DNA from: Nocardioides silvaticus
GTDB lineage: Bacteria; Actinomycetota; Actinomycetes; Propionibacteriales; Nocardioidaceae
Direction: 5' to 3'
NCBI RefSeq assembly: GCF_003160695.1
Contig: NZ_QGDD01000002.1
Coordinates: forward strand, 248,001-312,000
DNA length: 64,000 nucleotides
A program made the position numbers and the translations under genes. Shown here piece by piece: positions 35,142 through 44,028 of the stretch. Position 1 is the first letter of the stretch; every line of letters starts with the position of its first letter. The notes under the pieces were generated by a model. That model did not search any database, was not told where the DNA came from, and saw nothing but the letters and a program-made list of their open reading frames with translations.

Positions 35142-37070
35142 ATGTCACACCTCGACCGGATCGCCACGCCCCGCGACCTGCGGGACCTCTCCGAGGACGA
35201 GCTGACGACCCTCGCCAGCGAGATCCGCGACCTGTTGATCCGCACGGTCGCGACCAACAGCGGACACCTCGGGCCGAACCTCGGCGTGGTCGAGCTGACG
35301 CTGGCGATCCACCGGGTCTTCGACAGCCCGCGGGACAAGGTGGTCTTCGACACCGGTCACCAGGCCTACGTGCACAAGCTGGTCACCGGGCGCGCGGCGG
35401 ACTTCGGGACGCTGCGCCGCGAGGGCGGCATCAGCGGTTACCCGAGCCAGGCGGAGTCGGAGCACGACATCGTTGAGAACTCCCACGCCTCGACCGCGCT
35501 CAGCTATGCCGACGGCATCGCCAAGGCCTACGCGATCCGTGGCGAGGACCGCCACACCGTCGCCGTGATCGGCGACGGGGCGCTCACCGGCGGCATGGCC
35601 TGGGAGGCGCTCAACAACATCGCGATCGCCCGCGACTCGCGGCTGGTGATCGTCGTCAACGACAACGGCCGTTCCTACACCCCGACGATCGGGGGGCTCG
35701 CCACGGCGCTCACCGGGCTGCGCACCAACCCGCGCTACGAGCAGGTGCTCGAGCTGGTGAAGAAGCGCGTCAACGCCGTACCCGCCGTCGGTCCGGCCGC
35801 CTACGACGCCCTCCACGCGGTCAAGAAGGGCCTCAAGGACGCCCTCGCGCCGCAGGGGCTGTTCGAGGACCTCGGCCTGAAGTACGTCGGCCCCGTCGAC
35901 GGCCACGACCGCCCGGCGATGGAGCAGGCCCTCCAGCAGGCCAAGAAGTTCGGCGGCCCGGTCATCGTGCACGCCATCACCCGCAAGGGCTTCGGCTACG
36001 ACCCGGCCGAGCGGCACGAGGCCGACCAGTTCCACGCACCCGGGCCGTTCGACGTGCAGACCGGCGCCGAGAAGCCCAAGGGCCCGATCTGGACCGACCA
36101 CTTCGCCGACCACATCGTGCAGATCGGCGCCCGTCGGCCCGACGTCGTCGCGATCACCGCGGCGATGATGCACCCGGTCGGGCTCGACAAGTTCCAGGCC
36201 CGCTTCCCCGAGCGCACCTTCGACGTCGGGATCGCCGAGCAGCACGCGGCCACGTCCGCAGCCGGACTCGCGATCGGCGGCCTCCACCCCGTCGTCGCCG
36301 TCTACGCCACCTTCCTCAACCGCGCCTTCGACCAGGTGCTGATGGACGTCGCGCTGCACAAGTGCGGTGTCACCTTCGTGCTCGACCGGTCCGGCGTGAC
36401 CGGCGACGACGGCGCCAGCCACAACGGCATGTGGGACATGTCGGTCCTCCAGGTGGTGCCGGGCCTCCGGCTCGCGGCGCCCCGCGACGTCACGCGGATG
36501 CGCGAGCTGCTCGACGAGGCGGTCGAGGTCGCGGACGCACCGACGGTGGTGCGCTTCCCCAAGGGTCCGCCGCCCGCCGACATCGAGGCGGTCGACCATG
36601 TGCAGGGCCTCGACGTGCTGGCCCGTGACGGCAAGCGGGACGTGCTCGTCGTCGCGGTGGGCGCGATGGCCGGCACCGGCGTCGAGGTCGCGGAGCGGCT
36701 GTCGGCGCAGGGGATCGGCGTCACCGTCGTCGATCCGCGCTGGGTGAAGCCGGTCAACCCGGCGCTGGTGGCGCTGGCCGCCAAGCACCAGCTGGTCGTG
36801 ACGATCGAGGACAACGGCGTGGTGGGCGGCGTCGGCGCCGTGCTCCTGCAGACCCTCTCGGCCGCCGGCATCGACGTGCCCGTGCGGATCCACGGCATCC
36901 CCCAGGAGTTCCTCGACCACGCCAAGCGCGCGGTCATCCTCGAGCGGATCGGCCTCTCGGCGCAGGCGATCGCCCTCGACATCGTGCACGAGATCGCCGG
37001 CACGGAGACGCACGGCACCGCCGCCGCGGCGGACCACCGGACGCTCCTCGATGCCGACCAGAAGCACTAG
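35142..37070 (+). CDS. dxs: 1-deoxy-D-xylulose-5-phosphate synthase
   Basis: 642 residues, the first enzyme of the MEP isoprenoid pathway (pyruvate + glyceraldehyde-3-phosphate to DXP, thiamine-diphosphate dependent). Visible are [35 protein letters not shown], the ThDP motif [16 protein letters not shown], the transketolase-like domain with [20 protein letters not shown], and the C-terminal domain from about 500. Length is normal. TAAACT at 35129-35134 ends 7 nt before the ATG with no Shine-Dalgarno (leaderless). The ThDP need is consistent with the thiamine-linked genes 2 kb upstream, though no direct link is shown. Confidence 0.96.
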   Translation: MSHLDRIATPRDLRDLSEDELTTLASEIRDLLIRTVATNSGHLGPNLGVVELTLAIHRVFDSPRDKVVFDTGHQAYVHKLVTGRAADFGTLRREGGISGYPSQAESEHDIVENSHASTALSYADGIAKAYAIRGEDRHTVAVIGDGALTGGMAWEALNNIAIARDSRLVIVVNDNGRSYTPTIGGLATALTGLRTNPRYEQVLELVKKRVNAVPAVGPAAYDALHAVKKGLKDALAPQGLFEDLGLKYVGPVDGHDRPAMEQALQQAKKFGGPVIVHAITRKGFGYDPAERHEADQFHAPGPFDVQTGAEKPKGPIWTDHFADHIVQIGARRPDVVAITAAMMHPVGLDKFQARFPERTFDVGIAEQHAATSAAGLAIGGLHPVVAVYATFLNRAFDQVLMDVALHKCGVTFVLDRSGVTGDDGASHNGMWDMSVLQVVPGLRLAAPRDVTRMRELLDEAVEVADAPTVVRFPKGPPPADIEAVDHVQGLDVLARDGKRDVLVVAVGAMAGTGVEVAERLSAQGIGVTVVDPRWVKPVNPALVALAAKHQLVVTIEDNGVVGGVGAVLLQTLSAAGIDVPVRIHGIPQEFLDHAKRAVILERIGLSAQAIALDIVHEIAGTETHGTAAAADHRTLLDADQKH

Positions 37071-37095
37071 GTGGATGCGCCGAGCGCGTCTCCGG

Positions 37096-37155
37096 CGGTG
37101 GCACCGGGTGTTGGCCGACCGTCGTCGGCTTGCGGGCAGGTGACCGGTGCCACCG
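37096..37155. promoter_or_regulatory. Inverted repeat whose right arm contains a GTG start codon
   Basis: CGGTGGCACCGG (37096-37107) and CCGGTGCCACCG (37144-37155) pair perfectly over 12 bp with a 36-nt loop. The right arm includes the GTG (37147-37149) of the following gene. It could act as a dxs terminator, as a translation-blocking hairpin, or both. Confidence 0.5.
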
Positions 37156-38418
37156 TCTCCCGCCGCGCCGCCGGCTAGCAGCCGGGTCCGCCGCGCGGTC
37201 GCGACCTTCCTGCTCGTCCTGGCCGCGCCGCTGCTCGTCGCGTGCGGCGACGAGCCGCCCGCCGCGACCTCCGACCCCGAGGCCGGGGTCGTCGACGCTA
37301 TCCAGCAGACGCTTCGGCAGCGGGCCCGCGCGCTCGTCGGCCGGGACCGGCTGCGGTTCGACCGCACCTACGCCCGGCGCGACGCCGACTTCGCGGCCGA
37401 GCAGGGCCGCTACTACGGCAACCTCGAGCAGCTGCCGATCGAGACCCTGCGCTTCGAGGTGTCGCACGGCTCGCTCGAGCCCGACGGCGACAGCGACGCG
37501 TACTGGGCCGTGGTCACCGTCCGCCTCCAGCTGGAGGGGTACGACGTCGCGCCCGTCATCACCCGCGACCGCTGGCGGTTCGCGCCGGCCCGTGACGGGC
37601 GGCGCTACCTGGTCACCGCCACGACCGACCCGGAGTGGGGCCGCGCCGGACCGCAACCCCAGCCCTGGGATCTCGGCGAGATCGAGGTGCGGGACGGACC
37701 CGGGGTGCTCGCCGTCCTCGACGCCGGCACCGTCGTCCACGCCGACGAGGTGATCGACTCGGTCTCGGAGAGCCGGTTCGCCGTCCGCTCGGTGCTGCCG
37801 GTCGACATCGACGACCCTGGCGGGGTGGTCGTCTACGTGCTCTCGGACGGCGCTTTCCTCGACTCGCTCGACGGGCTCCCCGTGACCGACCCCGACCGCC
37901 TCGACGGCGCGACCGTCCCCGTGCCGCGGGACGCGGAGACGGGCGGCGGGAAGGTGGCGTCGTACCGCATCGTCCTGAACCCGGACGTCCTCGACGGGGA
38001 CGAGGAGGGGCTGGACCGGCTGGTGCGCCACGAGCTCACCCACGTCGCGGTGGGCGACCGCGGCCGCGGCGTGCCGCTCTGGCTCAGCGAGGGGCTCGCG
38101 GAGTACGTCTCGGTCCGTCCGATCTCGCCCTCCGCCCGGCGGCTGCAGACCGACGCCCTGAGCCTCGCCGCGTCCGGCGTCGACCGGCTGCCCGCCGACG
38201 AGGATTTCGCCGGCGAGGACGCCGAGGGCTGGTACGCCGTCTCGTGGTGGGTGTGCGAGTACGTCGCCGCCAACTACGGCGAGGACGCGCTGTGGGCCCT
38301 GCTCGACGGGCTCGCCGGCGGGGCGGACCAGGAGAGCGTGGTCTCGGAGCAGCTCGGGATCAGCACCACCGACCTGGTCACCAACGGCGTCGACCTGATG
38401 ACCCGCACCTACTCCTGA
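37147..38418 (+). CDS. Lipoprotein with gluzincin-type metalloprotease motif
   Basis: 423 residues. A lipoprotein signal ends in LLVAC (lipobox Cys33), so it is anchored outside the membrane. An N-terminal domain (about 40-170) of NTF2-like character precedes a protease-like domain with HELTH at 295-299 and downstream WLSEGLAEYVS (third ligand Glu), the peptidase MA/gluzincin pattern. It is expected to be a Zn-dependent extracytoplasmic peptidase; the substrate is unknown. It starts at GTG 37147, the only plausible start, with no clear Shine-Dalgarno. It lies between dxs and the PAC2 gene. Confidence 0.78.
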   Translation: MPPSPAAPPASSRVRRAVATFLLVLAAPLLVACGDEPPAATSDPEAGVVDAIQQTLRQRARALVGRDRLRFDRTYARRDADFAAEQGRYYGNLEQLPIETLRFEVSHGSLEPDGDSDAYWAVVTVRLQLEGYDVAPVITRDRWRFAPARDGRRYLVTATTDPEWGRAGPQPQPWDLGEIEVRDGPGVLAVLDAGTVVHADEVIDSVSESRFAVRSVLPVDIDDPGGVVVYVLSDGAFLDSLDGLPVTDPDRLDGATVPVPRDAETGGGKVASYRIVLNPDVLDGDEEGLDRLVRHELTHVAVGDRGRGVPLWLSEGLAEYVSVRPISPSARRLQTDALSLAASGVDRLPADEDFAGEDAEGWYAVSWWVCEYVAANYGEDALWALLDGLAGGADQESVVSEQLGISTTDLVTNGVDLMTRTYS

Positions 38419-38452
38419 TCCGGACGGGCGACCCGGTCAGTATCGTTTGTCC

Positions 38453-39397
38453 GTGACCTCATCCTCGCGCCTGGTGCACATCGTCGACGACGTGCCGGAG
38501 CTCGCGGGGGTGGAGGAGCTGCGGATGGTCGTCGCGCTCGACGGATTCCTCGACGCCGGCAACGCCGGCGCGATCGCGTGCCGGCACCTCGTGGCCGAGG
38601 GTGCCGACGTCGGCGGCGGAGTGGTCGTCGCGACGTTCGACGTCGACCAGCTCCACGACTACCGGGCGCGCCGGCCACCGATGTCGTTCGTCCGCGACCA
38701 CTACGAGGGCTACGACCCGCCGCGGCTGGTGGTCCGGCTGCTGCGCGACGAGGGCGACACGCCGTACCTCCTGCTGCACGGGCCCGAGCCCGACATCCGC
38801 TGGGAGGCGTTCTGCCGCGCCGTGCTCGAGGTCGTCGAGCGGTTCTCGGTCAGCCTCGTCGTCGGCATCGGCTCCGTGCCGATGGCAGTGCCGCACACCC
38901 GGCCGATCGCGATCACCCACCACGCCAACAACGCCGAGCTCCTCACCGGCACCAGCCCGTGGCGCGGCGAGCTGCGGATCCCCAGCAGCGCGCAGGCGCT
39001 GCTCGAGGTGCGGCTCGGGGAGTGGGGACGCGACGCCCTCGGCTTCGTCGCCCACGTGCCCCACTACCTCGCGCAGCTCGACTACCCGCGCGCGTCGCAC
39101 GCGCTCCTCGAGCAGGTCGAGCTCGCCGCCCGGCTGACGATCGACCTGGGCGGCCTGGCCGCGCAGGCCGACGAGCGCGAGGAGGAGATCGCCCGCTACC
39201 TCGCCGCCAACGCCGAGGTCGGCGACGTCGTCACCGCGTTGGAGCAGCAGTACGACGCGTTCGCGCGAGCCGAGGAGAGCGGGACCAGCCTGCTCGCCGA
39301 GGACCAGCCGCTCCCCACCGGGGAGGAGATCGGACAGCAGTTCGAGCAGTTCCTCGCCGGCCTCGAACATCCCGACGACAGCGGAGGCAACCAGTGA
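38453..39397 (+). CDS. PAC2 (proteasome assembly chaperone-like) family protein
   Basis: 314 residues. The PAC2 core covers about 1-225 (LRMVVALDGFLDAGNAGAIA; VGIGSVPMAVPHTRPIAITH; FVAHVPHYLAQLDYP). The C-terminal part is a helical acidic tail (DEREEEIARYLAANAEVGDV...). The family is named for a eukaryotic chaperone; the bacterial role is unknown. It starts at GTG 38453, because TATCGT at 38441-38446 ends 6 nt before it (leaderless); an in-frame TTG at 38447 is inside that promoter and excluded. It overlaps tesB by GTGA. Confidence 0.88.
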   Translation: MTSSSRLVHIVDDVPELAGVEELRMVVALDGFLDAGNAGAIACRHLVAEGADVGGGVVVATFDVDQLHDYRARRPPMSFVRDHYEGYDPPRLVVRLLRDEGDTPYLLLHGPEPDIRWEAFCRAVLEVVERFSVSLVVGIGSVPMAVPHTRPIAITHHANNAELLTGTSPWRGELRIPSSAQALLEVRLGEWGRDALGFVAHVPHYLAQLDYPRASHALLEQVELAARLTIDLGGLAAQADEREEEIARYLAANAEVGDVVTALEQQYDAFARAEESGTSLLAEDQPLPTGEEIGQQFEQFLAGLEHPDDSGGNQ

Positions 39398-40260
39398 GCG
39401 AGCGGGCGAGCAGCGAGGCGACCCGGCGGCTGGTGTCGCTGCTCGACCTCGAGGAGCTCGACACCGACCTGTACCGCGGGCGGCAGCCGGAGTCGGTGCG
39501 GCAGCGGGTGTACGGCGGCCAGGTGGCCGCCCAGGCGCTCATCGCGGGCACCCGGTCGGTGGACGCGGGCTTCCACGTCCACTCGCTGCACTCCTACTTC
39601 CTGCTGCCCGGCGACTACAACGTGCCGATCATCTACGACGTCGAGCGGATCCGGGACGGCCGGTCGTTCGCGACCCGACGGGTGCTGGCCCGCCAGCACG
39701 GGCGGCCGATCTACTACCAGTCGCTCAACTTCCAGCGTCCCGAGGACGGGCTCGAGCACCAGGAGCCGATGCCCGAGGTGAAGTCGCCCGACGAGGGCGT
39801 CAACATGCTCGACCTGATGGAGGAGAGCGGCGGCGAGGGTGAGGCCCTCAAGAAGGAGTGGGCCGCCCTCGAGGTCCGTTGGCTCGGCAACTCCCGTCAC
39901 GGCCTCGAGCCGGACCCGAAGCACCCGTCGCGCACCCAGCTGTGGATGCGCACCGACGGGCGGCTGTCCGACGACCCGCTCGAGCACCTGGCCGCGTTCA
40001 CCTACGCCAGCGACATCTCGCTGCTCGGCGCCTCGCTCGCCGCGCACGACGCCGACCCCAACAAGGTGCAGATGGCCTCGCTCGACCACACCATCTGGTT
40101 CCACCGCCCGTTCCGCGCGGACGAGTGGTGGCTCTACGACCAGTGGTCACCGTCGGCGAGCGGAGCGCGCGGCCTGTCGCTCGGTCGGGTCTACACGCAG
40201 GACGGCACGCTCGTCGCGACGGTGGCCCAGGAGGGCCTGATCCGCCAACGCACGCGCTGA
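39394..40260 (+). CDS. tesB: Acyl-CoA thioesterase II
   Basis: 288 residues with the double hot-dog fold of TesB. The N-half has QRVYGGQVAAQALIAGTRSV and LHSYFLLPGDYNVPIIYDVE. The C-half has MASLDHTIWFHRPFRADEWWLY and the terminal GRVYTQDGTLVATVAQEGLIR; Asp in LDHTIWFH is the usual catalytic residue. It hydrolyses medium/long acyl-CoA to free acid and CoA in the cytosol. The GTG start shares GTGA with the PAC2 stop. A weak 6-bp hairpin (40275-40290) separates it from the convergent HtdX-like gene. Confidence 0.94.
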   Translation: MSERASSEATRRLVSLLDLEELDTDLYRGRQPESVRQRVYGGQVAAQALIAGTRSVDAGFHVHSLHSYFLLPGDYNVPIIYDVERIRDGRSFATRRVLARQHGRPIYYQSLNFQRPEDGLEHQEPMPEVKSPDEGVNMLDLMEESGGEGEALKKEWAALEVRWLGNSRHGLEPDPKHPSRTQLWMRTDGRLSDDPLEHLAAFTYASDISLLGASLAAHDADPNKVQMASLDHTIWFHRPFRADEWWLYDQWSPSASGARGLSLGRVYTQDGTLVATVAQEGLIRQRTR

Positions 40261-40274
40261 CGCGAGCGCTGGCG

Positions 40275-40290
40275 GACCGCGGCAGCGGTC
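40275..40290. terminator. Short hairpin between convergent tesB and the HtdX-like gene
   Basis: GACCGC-GGCA-GCGGTC, 14 bp after the tesB stop and overlapping the stop codon of the minus-strand gene. It has 6 bp only and no T-tract. Confidence 0.4.
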
Positions 40291-41149
40291 AGAGCCCCGT
40301 CGTACGTCCCAGCAGGTGCGGGGCGCCCGACTTCGGGTCGACCAGCGCGAAGTCCCAGCCGGTGGCGGTCACCTCGGCGCCGAACCGCGCCTTGCCGGGC
40401 AGGAAGATGGGCTTCTTGAAGGCGACCTCGACCCGGACGGCGTCCGGCAGCCGATTCTCGAGAGCGGCGACGCACCGCGCCTTGCTCCACATGCCGTGGA
40501 CGATGTGGCGCGGGAAGCCCAGCGCCTTCGCCGTCAGCGGGTGGAGGTGGATCGGGTTGCGGTCCCCGGACACCGCACCGTAGGTGCGGCCGAGGTTGTC
40601 GGGCAGGCGCCAGACCGGCCCCTTGACGTCGACCGACGCGAACGACCGCCCGGGGTCGCCGTTCTCCTTGTCGCCCCCGCCGACGCGGAGGTACGTCGAG
40701 ACCGACTCCCACACGACCTCCGGTTCACCCGAGGAGCTGGCGACGGTGCCGACCACGTTCATGTCCCAAGCGCGCCCCTTGGTGCTGGCGCGCAGGTTGT
40801 CGGCACGGAGCGACAGCGAGACGGTCTCGCCGATCGCGACCGGCCGGTGCTGGGTGATCGAGTTCTCCAGGTGCACCGAGCCGATGGCCGGGAAGGGGAA
40901 CGCCGAGCTCGTCATCAGCTCCATGTGCAGCGGGAACGCGAGCATGTGGAGGTAGGGCACCGGCGCGACGTCCTTGGCCGGGAAGCCGCACACCGCTGCG
41001 TAGCGGTCGACCTCCGAGCGCGTCACCGCGACGCCGTCGCGGCGGAGCTCGACGTCGGGGAGCGACCCGCCGGACTTCTTGATGCCGGGGAGCTGGTTCA
41101 CACCCGGGATGGCGGGCAGCGCCGCCTTGAGCATCACGGGGACGGCCAT
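40289..41149 (-). CDS. 3-hydroxyacyl-thioester dehydratase, HtdX-like double hot-dog (MaoC family)
   Basis: 286 residues. The C-half carries the hydratase-2 motif YGAVSGDRNPIHLHPLTAKA with catalytic Asp/His, followed by LGFPRHIVHGMWSKARC. The N-half is a degenerate hot-dog domain (AFPLHMELMTSSAFPFPAIG). It is similar to mycobacterial HtdX (Rv0241c), a dehydratase for (R)-3-hydroxyacyl thioesters. The ATG at 41149 is used, 1 nt after the FabG4 stop; an in-frame start at 41158 would overlap. Order HtdX-FabG4-FadA2 is the same as in M. tuberculosis, so the three act together in a fatty-acyl chain cycle. Confidence 0.9.
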   Translation of the reverse strand: MAVPVMLKAALPAIPGVNQLPGIKKSGGSLPDVELRRDGVAVTRSEVDRYAAVCGFPAKDVAPVPYLHMLAFPLHMELMTSSAFPFPAIGSVHLENSITQHRPVAIGETVSLSLRADNLRASTKGRAWDMNVVGTVASSSGEPEVVWESVSTYLRVGGGDKENGDPGRSFASVDVKGPVWRLPDNLGRTYGAVSGDRNPIHLHPLTAKALGFPRHIVHGMWSKARCVAALENRLPDAVRVEVAFKKPIFLPGKARFGAEVTATGWDFALVDPKSGAPHLLGRTTGL

Positions 41150-41150
41150 G

Positions 41151-42497
41151 TCAGGCACCCAGCATCATCTGGCCGCACACGCGGACCACGTTGCCGTTGA
41201 CCAGGCTGGAGGCCGGGTTGGCGTACCAGGCGATGGTCTCGGCGACGTCGACCGGCAGGCCGCCCTGCGCCATCGCGTTCAGGCGCTGGCCGACCTCGCG
41301 GGTGGCGAACGGCACCGCGGCGGTCATCTGGGTGATGATGAAGCCCGGGGCGACGGCGTTGATGGTGATGCTGTCCTTCAGCTCGTCGGCCAGCGAGTCG
41401 ACCAGGCCGATGACGCCGGCCTTCGACGCGGCGTAGTTGGTCTGGCCCACGTTGCCGGCGATGCCGGCGATGCTCGCGACGCCGACGATCGATCCGCCCT
41501 CGTTGACGACGCCCTGGTCCAGGAGCTCGCGCGTGATTCGCTCCGGGGCCGTCAGGTTCACGCCCAGGACCTGCGCCCAGCGGTCGCCCTTGTCGTTGGG
41601 GGCCATGTTGGCGAGCTTGCGGTCGCGGGTGATGCCGGCGTTGTGCACGACGACGTCGACGCCGCCGTGCTTCTCCGCGAGGTGGTGGGCGATCCGCTGG
41701 GGGGCGTCGTCGCCGCTGATGTCGAGCGTCAGCCAGTCGCCGTCCAGCTCCTTCATGAGGGTCTGCAGCTCGCTCGCGGCCTGCGGGACGTCGAGGCCGA
41801 CGACCTTCGCGCCGTCGCGGTGGAGGACCCGTGCGATCGCCTCGCCGATGCCGCGGCTGGCGCCCGTGACGAGCGCGACCTTGCCGGCCAGCGGCCGGGT
41901 GTGGTCGGCGACCTCGGTGACCGTGCCCTTGCCGTGGACGCCGATGCGGACGACCTGACCGGAGACGTAGGCGGACTTGGGGGAGAGGAGGAAGCCCAGG
42001 GTGCTGGTCACGCCGGCCTCGGAGCCCTCGGCGACGTAGACCAGCTGCACCGTGCTGCCCTTGCCGATCTCCTTGCCGAGGCTGCGGGTGAAGCCCTCGA
42101 GCGCTCGCTGGGCGACCCGCTCCGGCCCGCTGGTCAGCTCGGGCGGCGTGCCGATCACGACCACCCGCGCGCAGCTGTCGAGGCTGCGCAGGATCGGGGT
42201 GAAGAAGTCGCGGAGCGCGACCAGCTGCGTGGAGTCGGTGAGCCCGGACGCGTCGAACACGACGCCCTTGATCCGCTCGCACTCGCCCGCGGTGGCGGTG
42301 GAGGCGATGCCGAGGAGGTCGAGCAGTCCGGGGAGCGACTCGGCGAGCCGGCCGGTGCCGCCGACCAGGACGGTGCCGTCGACCAGCGGGGCGCCGGCCT
42401 CGTAGCGCTCGAGCTTGGTGGGGCTGGGGAGCCCGAGGTTCTTGACCAGCAGCTTGCCGATCGGGGTCGAGACGAAGCCCTGGTACTTGTCGCTCAT
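41151..42497 (-). CDS. fabG4: 3-oxoacyl-thioester reductase FabG4
   Basis: 448 residues, the high-molecular-weight FabG. An N-terminal flavodoxin-like domain (about 1-200, LVGGTGRLAESLPGLLDLLG) is fused to a C-terminal ketoreductase (VALVTGASRGIGEAIARVLH; Ser in VGVASIAGIAG; YAASKAGVIGLVDS with Tyr-x3-Lys). It reduces 3-oxoacyl-CoA with NADH in the mycobacterial case. The length fits (454 in M. tuberculosis). The ATG at 42497 matches the family MSDKYQGFVSTPIGKLLVKN start. It is divergent from fadA2 across 154 bp of probable control region. Confidence 0.94.
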   Translation of the reverse strand: MSDKYQGFVSTPIGKLLVKNLGLPSPTKLERYEAGAPLVDGTVLVGGTGRLAESLPGLLDLLGIASTATAGECERIKGVVFDASGLTDSTQLVALRDFFTPILRSLDSCARVVVIGTPPELTSGPERVAQRALEGFTRSLGKEIGKGSTVQLVYVAEGSEAGVTSTLGFLLSPKSAYVSGQVVRIGVHGKGTVTEVADHTRPLAGKVALVTGASRGIGEAIARVLHRDGAKVVGLDVPQAASELQTLMKELDGDWLTLDISGDDAPQRIAHHLAEKHGGVDVVVHNAGITRDRKLANMAPNDKGDRWAQVLGVNLTAPERITRELLDQGVVNEGGSIVGVASIAGIAGNVGQTNYAASKAGVIGLVDSLADELKDSITINAVAPGFIITQMTAAVPFATREVGQRLNAMAQGGLPVDVAETIAWYANPASSLVNGNVVRVCGQMMLGA

Positions 42498-42557
42498 GAT
42501 GGGGAGTGCCTCCGCGCTCAGTGTTCTTCTAGGTCCACGGGCCGGGCCCGCTCGATC

Positions 42558-42581
42558 GTTATGTAACAGGATGTGTAACTC
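42558..42581. promoter_or_regulatory. TGTAAC elements between fabG4 and fadA2
   Basis: GTTA-TG-TAAC (42558-42567) is a palindromic site and ATGTGTAACTC follows (42571-42581). TGTAAC therefore occurs twice, 12 bp apart, between the divergent genes. The same GTGTAAC core lies upstream of both mce loci. TGTAACTC resembles TGCAACTC in front of the TetR gene at 44.7 kb. Confidence 0.5.
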
Positions 42582-42651
42582 TGAGTCCACATTTCGTGAT
42601 CTGGCCCTCAATCCGTTCTCTGGAGCGGCCTGAGGCAGGAGGATGGGAAAC

Positions 42652-43944
42652 ATGGCTGACTCTGCTCGTTCCTCGGTACGCCGGGCCGCTGTCATCGGCG
42701 GCAACCGGATCCCCTTCGCCCGCTCCAACGGTGCCTACGCCACCGCCTCCAACCAGGAGATGCTCACTGCCACGCTCGACGGGCTGGCTGCCCGGTTCGG
42801 GCTCGAGGGCGAGCGCATCGGGGAGGTCGCCGGCGGTGCCGTCCTCAAGCACAGCCGCGACTTCAACCTGGTCCGCGAGTCTGTGCTCGGCAGCAAGCTC
42901 GCCCCGGAGACGGCGGCCGTCGACCTGCAGCAGGCGTGCGGCACCGGCCTCCAGGCCATCAACTACGTCGCCAACAAGATCAAGCTCGGCCAGCTCGAGT
43001 CCGGCATCGGGGGCGGCGTCGACACCACCTCCGACGCACCGATCGCGATCTCGGAGAAGCTGCGCAAGAAGCTGATCCAGCTCAACAACGCCCGGTCGAC
43101 CAAGGACCGGCTCGCGGTGCTCGCGAGCATCCGTCCCGGCGACATCGGCCTGGCGATCCCCTCGAACGGAGAGCCCCGGACCCGGCTGTCGATGGGAGAC
43201 CACCAGGCGCTCACCGCGCTGGAGTGGCAGATCACCCGCGAGGCGCAGGACGAGCTCGCCGTGACCTCCCACCACAACCTCGCCCGGTCCTACGACGAGG
43301 GCTGGCAGGACGACCTGGTCACGCCGTTCCGCGGTCTCGAGCGCGACAACAACCTCCGCGCCGACTCCTCGTTGGAGAAGCTCGCCAAGCTCAAGCCGGT
43401 CTTCGGCAAGGGCGAGGCGGCGACGATGACCGCGGGCAACTCGACCCCGCTGACCGACGGGGCTTCCGCGGTGCTGCTGGCCTCCGACGAGTGGGCCGAC
43501 GAGCACGGGCTCACCCCGCTGGCCTACTTCGTGGACTCCGAGGTCGCCGCGGTCGACTTCGTCAACGGCCACGAGGGCCTGCTGATGGCGCCGGCGTACG
43601 CCGTGCCGCGGCTGCTCGCCCGCCACGGGCTGACGCTCCAGGACTTCGACTACTACGAGATCCACGAGGCGTTCGCCTCGCAGGTCCTGTCGACCCTGGC
43701 GGCCTGGGAGAGCCCGGTGTTCTGCAAGGAGCGGCTCGGCCTCGACGCGCCCCTCGGCTCGATCGACCGCAGCAAGCTGAACGTGAAGGGCTCTTCGCTC
43801 GCCGCGGGTCACCCGTTCGCCGCGACCGGCGGTCGCATCGTCGCCAACACCGCGAAGCTGCTCGCGGCCAAGGGGTCCGGCCGCGCGCTGATCTCGGTCT
43901 GCGCTGCCGGCGGTCAGGGCGTCGTCGCGATCATGGAGCGCTGA
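42652..43944 (+). CDS. fadA2: Acetyl-CoA C-acetyltransferase, FadA2
   Basis: 430 residues of thiolase fold. Active sites are the Cys in VDLQQACGTGLQAINYVANK, the His in YYEIHEAFASQVLS and NVKGSSLAAGHPFAATGGRI, and the C-terminal Cys in LISVCAAGGQGVVAIMER. It cleaves or condenses 3-oxoacyl-CoA. It starts at ATG 42652: AGGAGG at 42637-42642 is 9 nt away. The in-frame ATG at 42643 touches the Shine-Dalgarno and is rejected. It is divergent from fabG4/htdX, as in M. tuberculosis (Rv0243). It ends at a strong hairpin terminator. Confidence 0.94.
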   Translation: MADSARSSVRRAAVIGGNRIPFARSNGAYATASNQEMLTATLDGLAARFGLEGERIGEVAGGAVLKHSRDFNLVRESVLGSKLAPETAAVDLQQACGTGLQAINYVANKIKLGQLESGIGGGVDTTSDAPIAISEKLRKKLIQLNNARSTKDRLAVLASIRPGDIGLAIPSNGEPRTRLSMGDHQALTALEWQITREAQDELAVTSHHNLARSYDEGWQDDLVTPFRGLERDNNLRADSSLEKLAKLKPVFGKGEAATMTAGNSTPLTDGASAVLLASDEWADEHGLTPLAYFVDSEVAAVDFVNGHEGLLMAPAYAVPRLLARHGLTLQDFDYYEIHEAFASQVLSTLAAWESPVFCKERLGLDAPLGSIDRSKLNVKGSSLAAGHPFAATGGRIVANTAKLLAAKGSGRALISVCAAGGQGVVAIMER

Positions 43945-43983
43945 CCCCCGACGCGCACGACGCACTGAGGCAGCGCCGACGGC

Positions 43984-44015
43984 GAGGGCCCGCCCGGGAC
44001 ACCGGGCGGGCCCTC
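43984..44015. terminator. Strong bidirectional terminator hairpin
   Basis: A perfect 14-bp stem GAGGGCCCGCCCGG / CCGGGCGGGCCCTC with loop GACA. It lies 39 bp after the fadA2 stop and 13 bp before the stop of the convergent TetR gene. Confidence 0.85.
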
Positions 44016-44028
44016 TCGCGTCGGTGGG

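Noticed and set aside
42643-42651. ATG 42643 as the fadA2 start
   Set aside because: It touches the AGGAGG Shine-Dalgarno; the next ATG, 9 nt away from it, has normal spacing.
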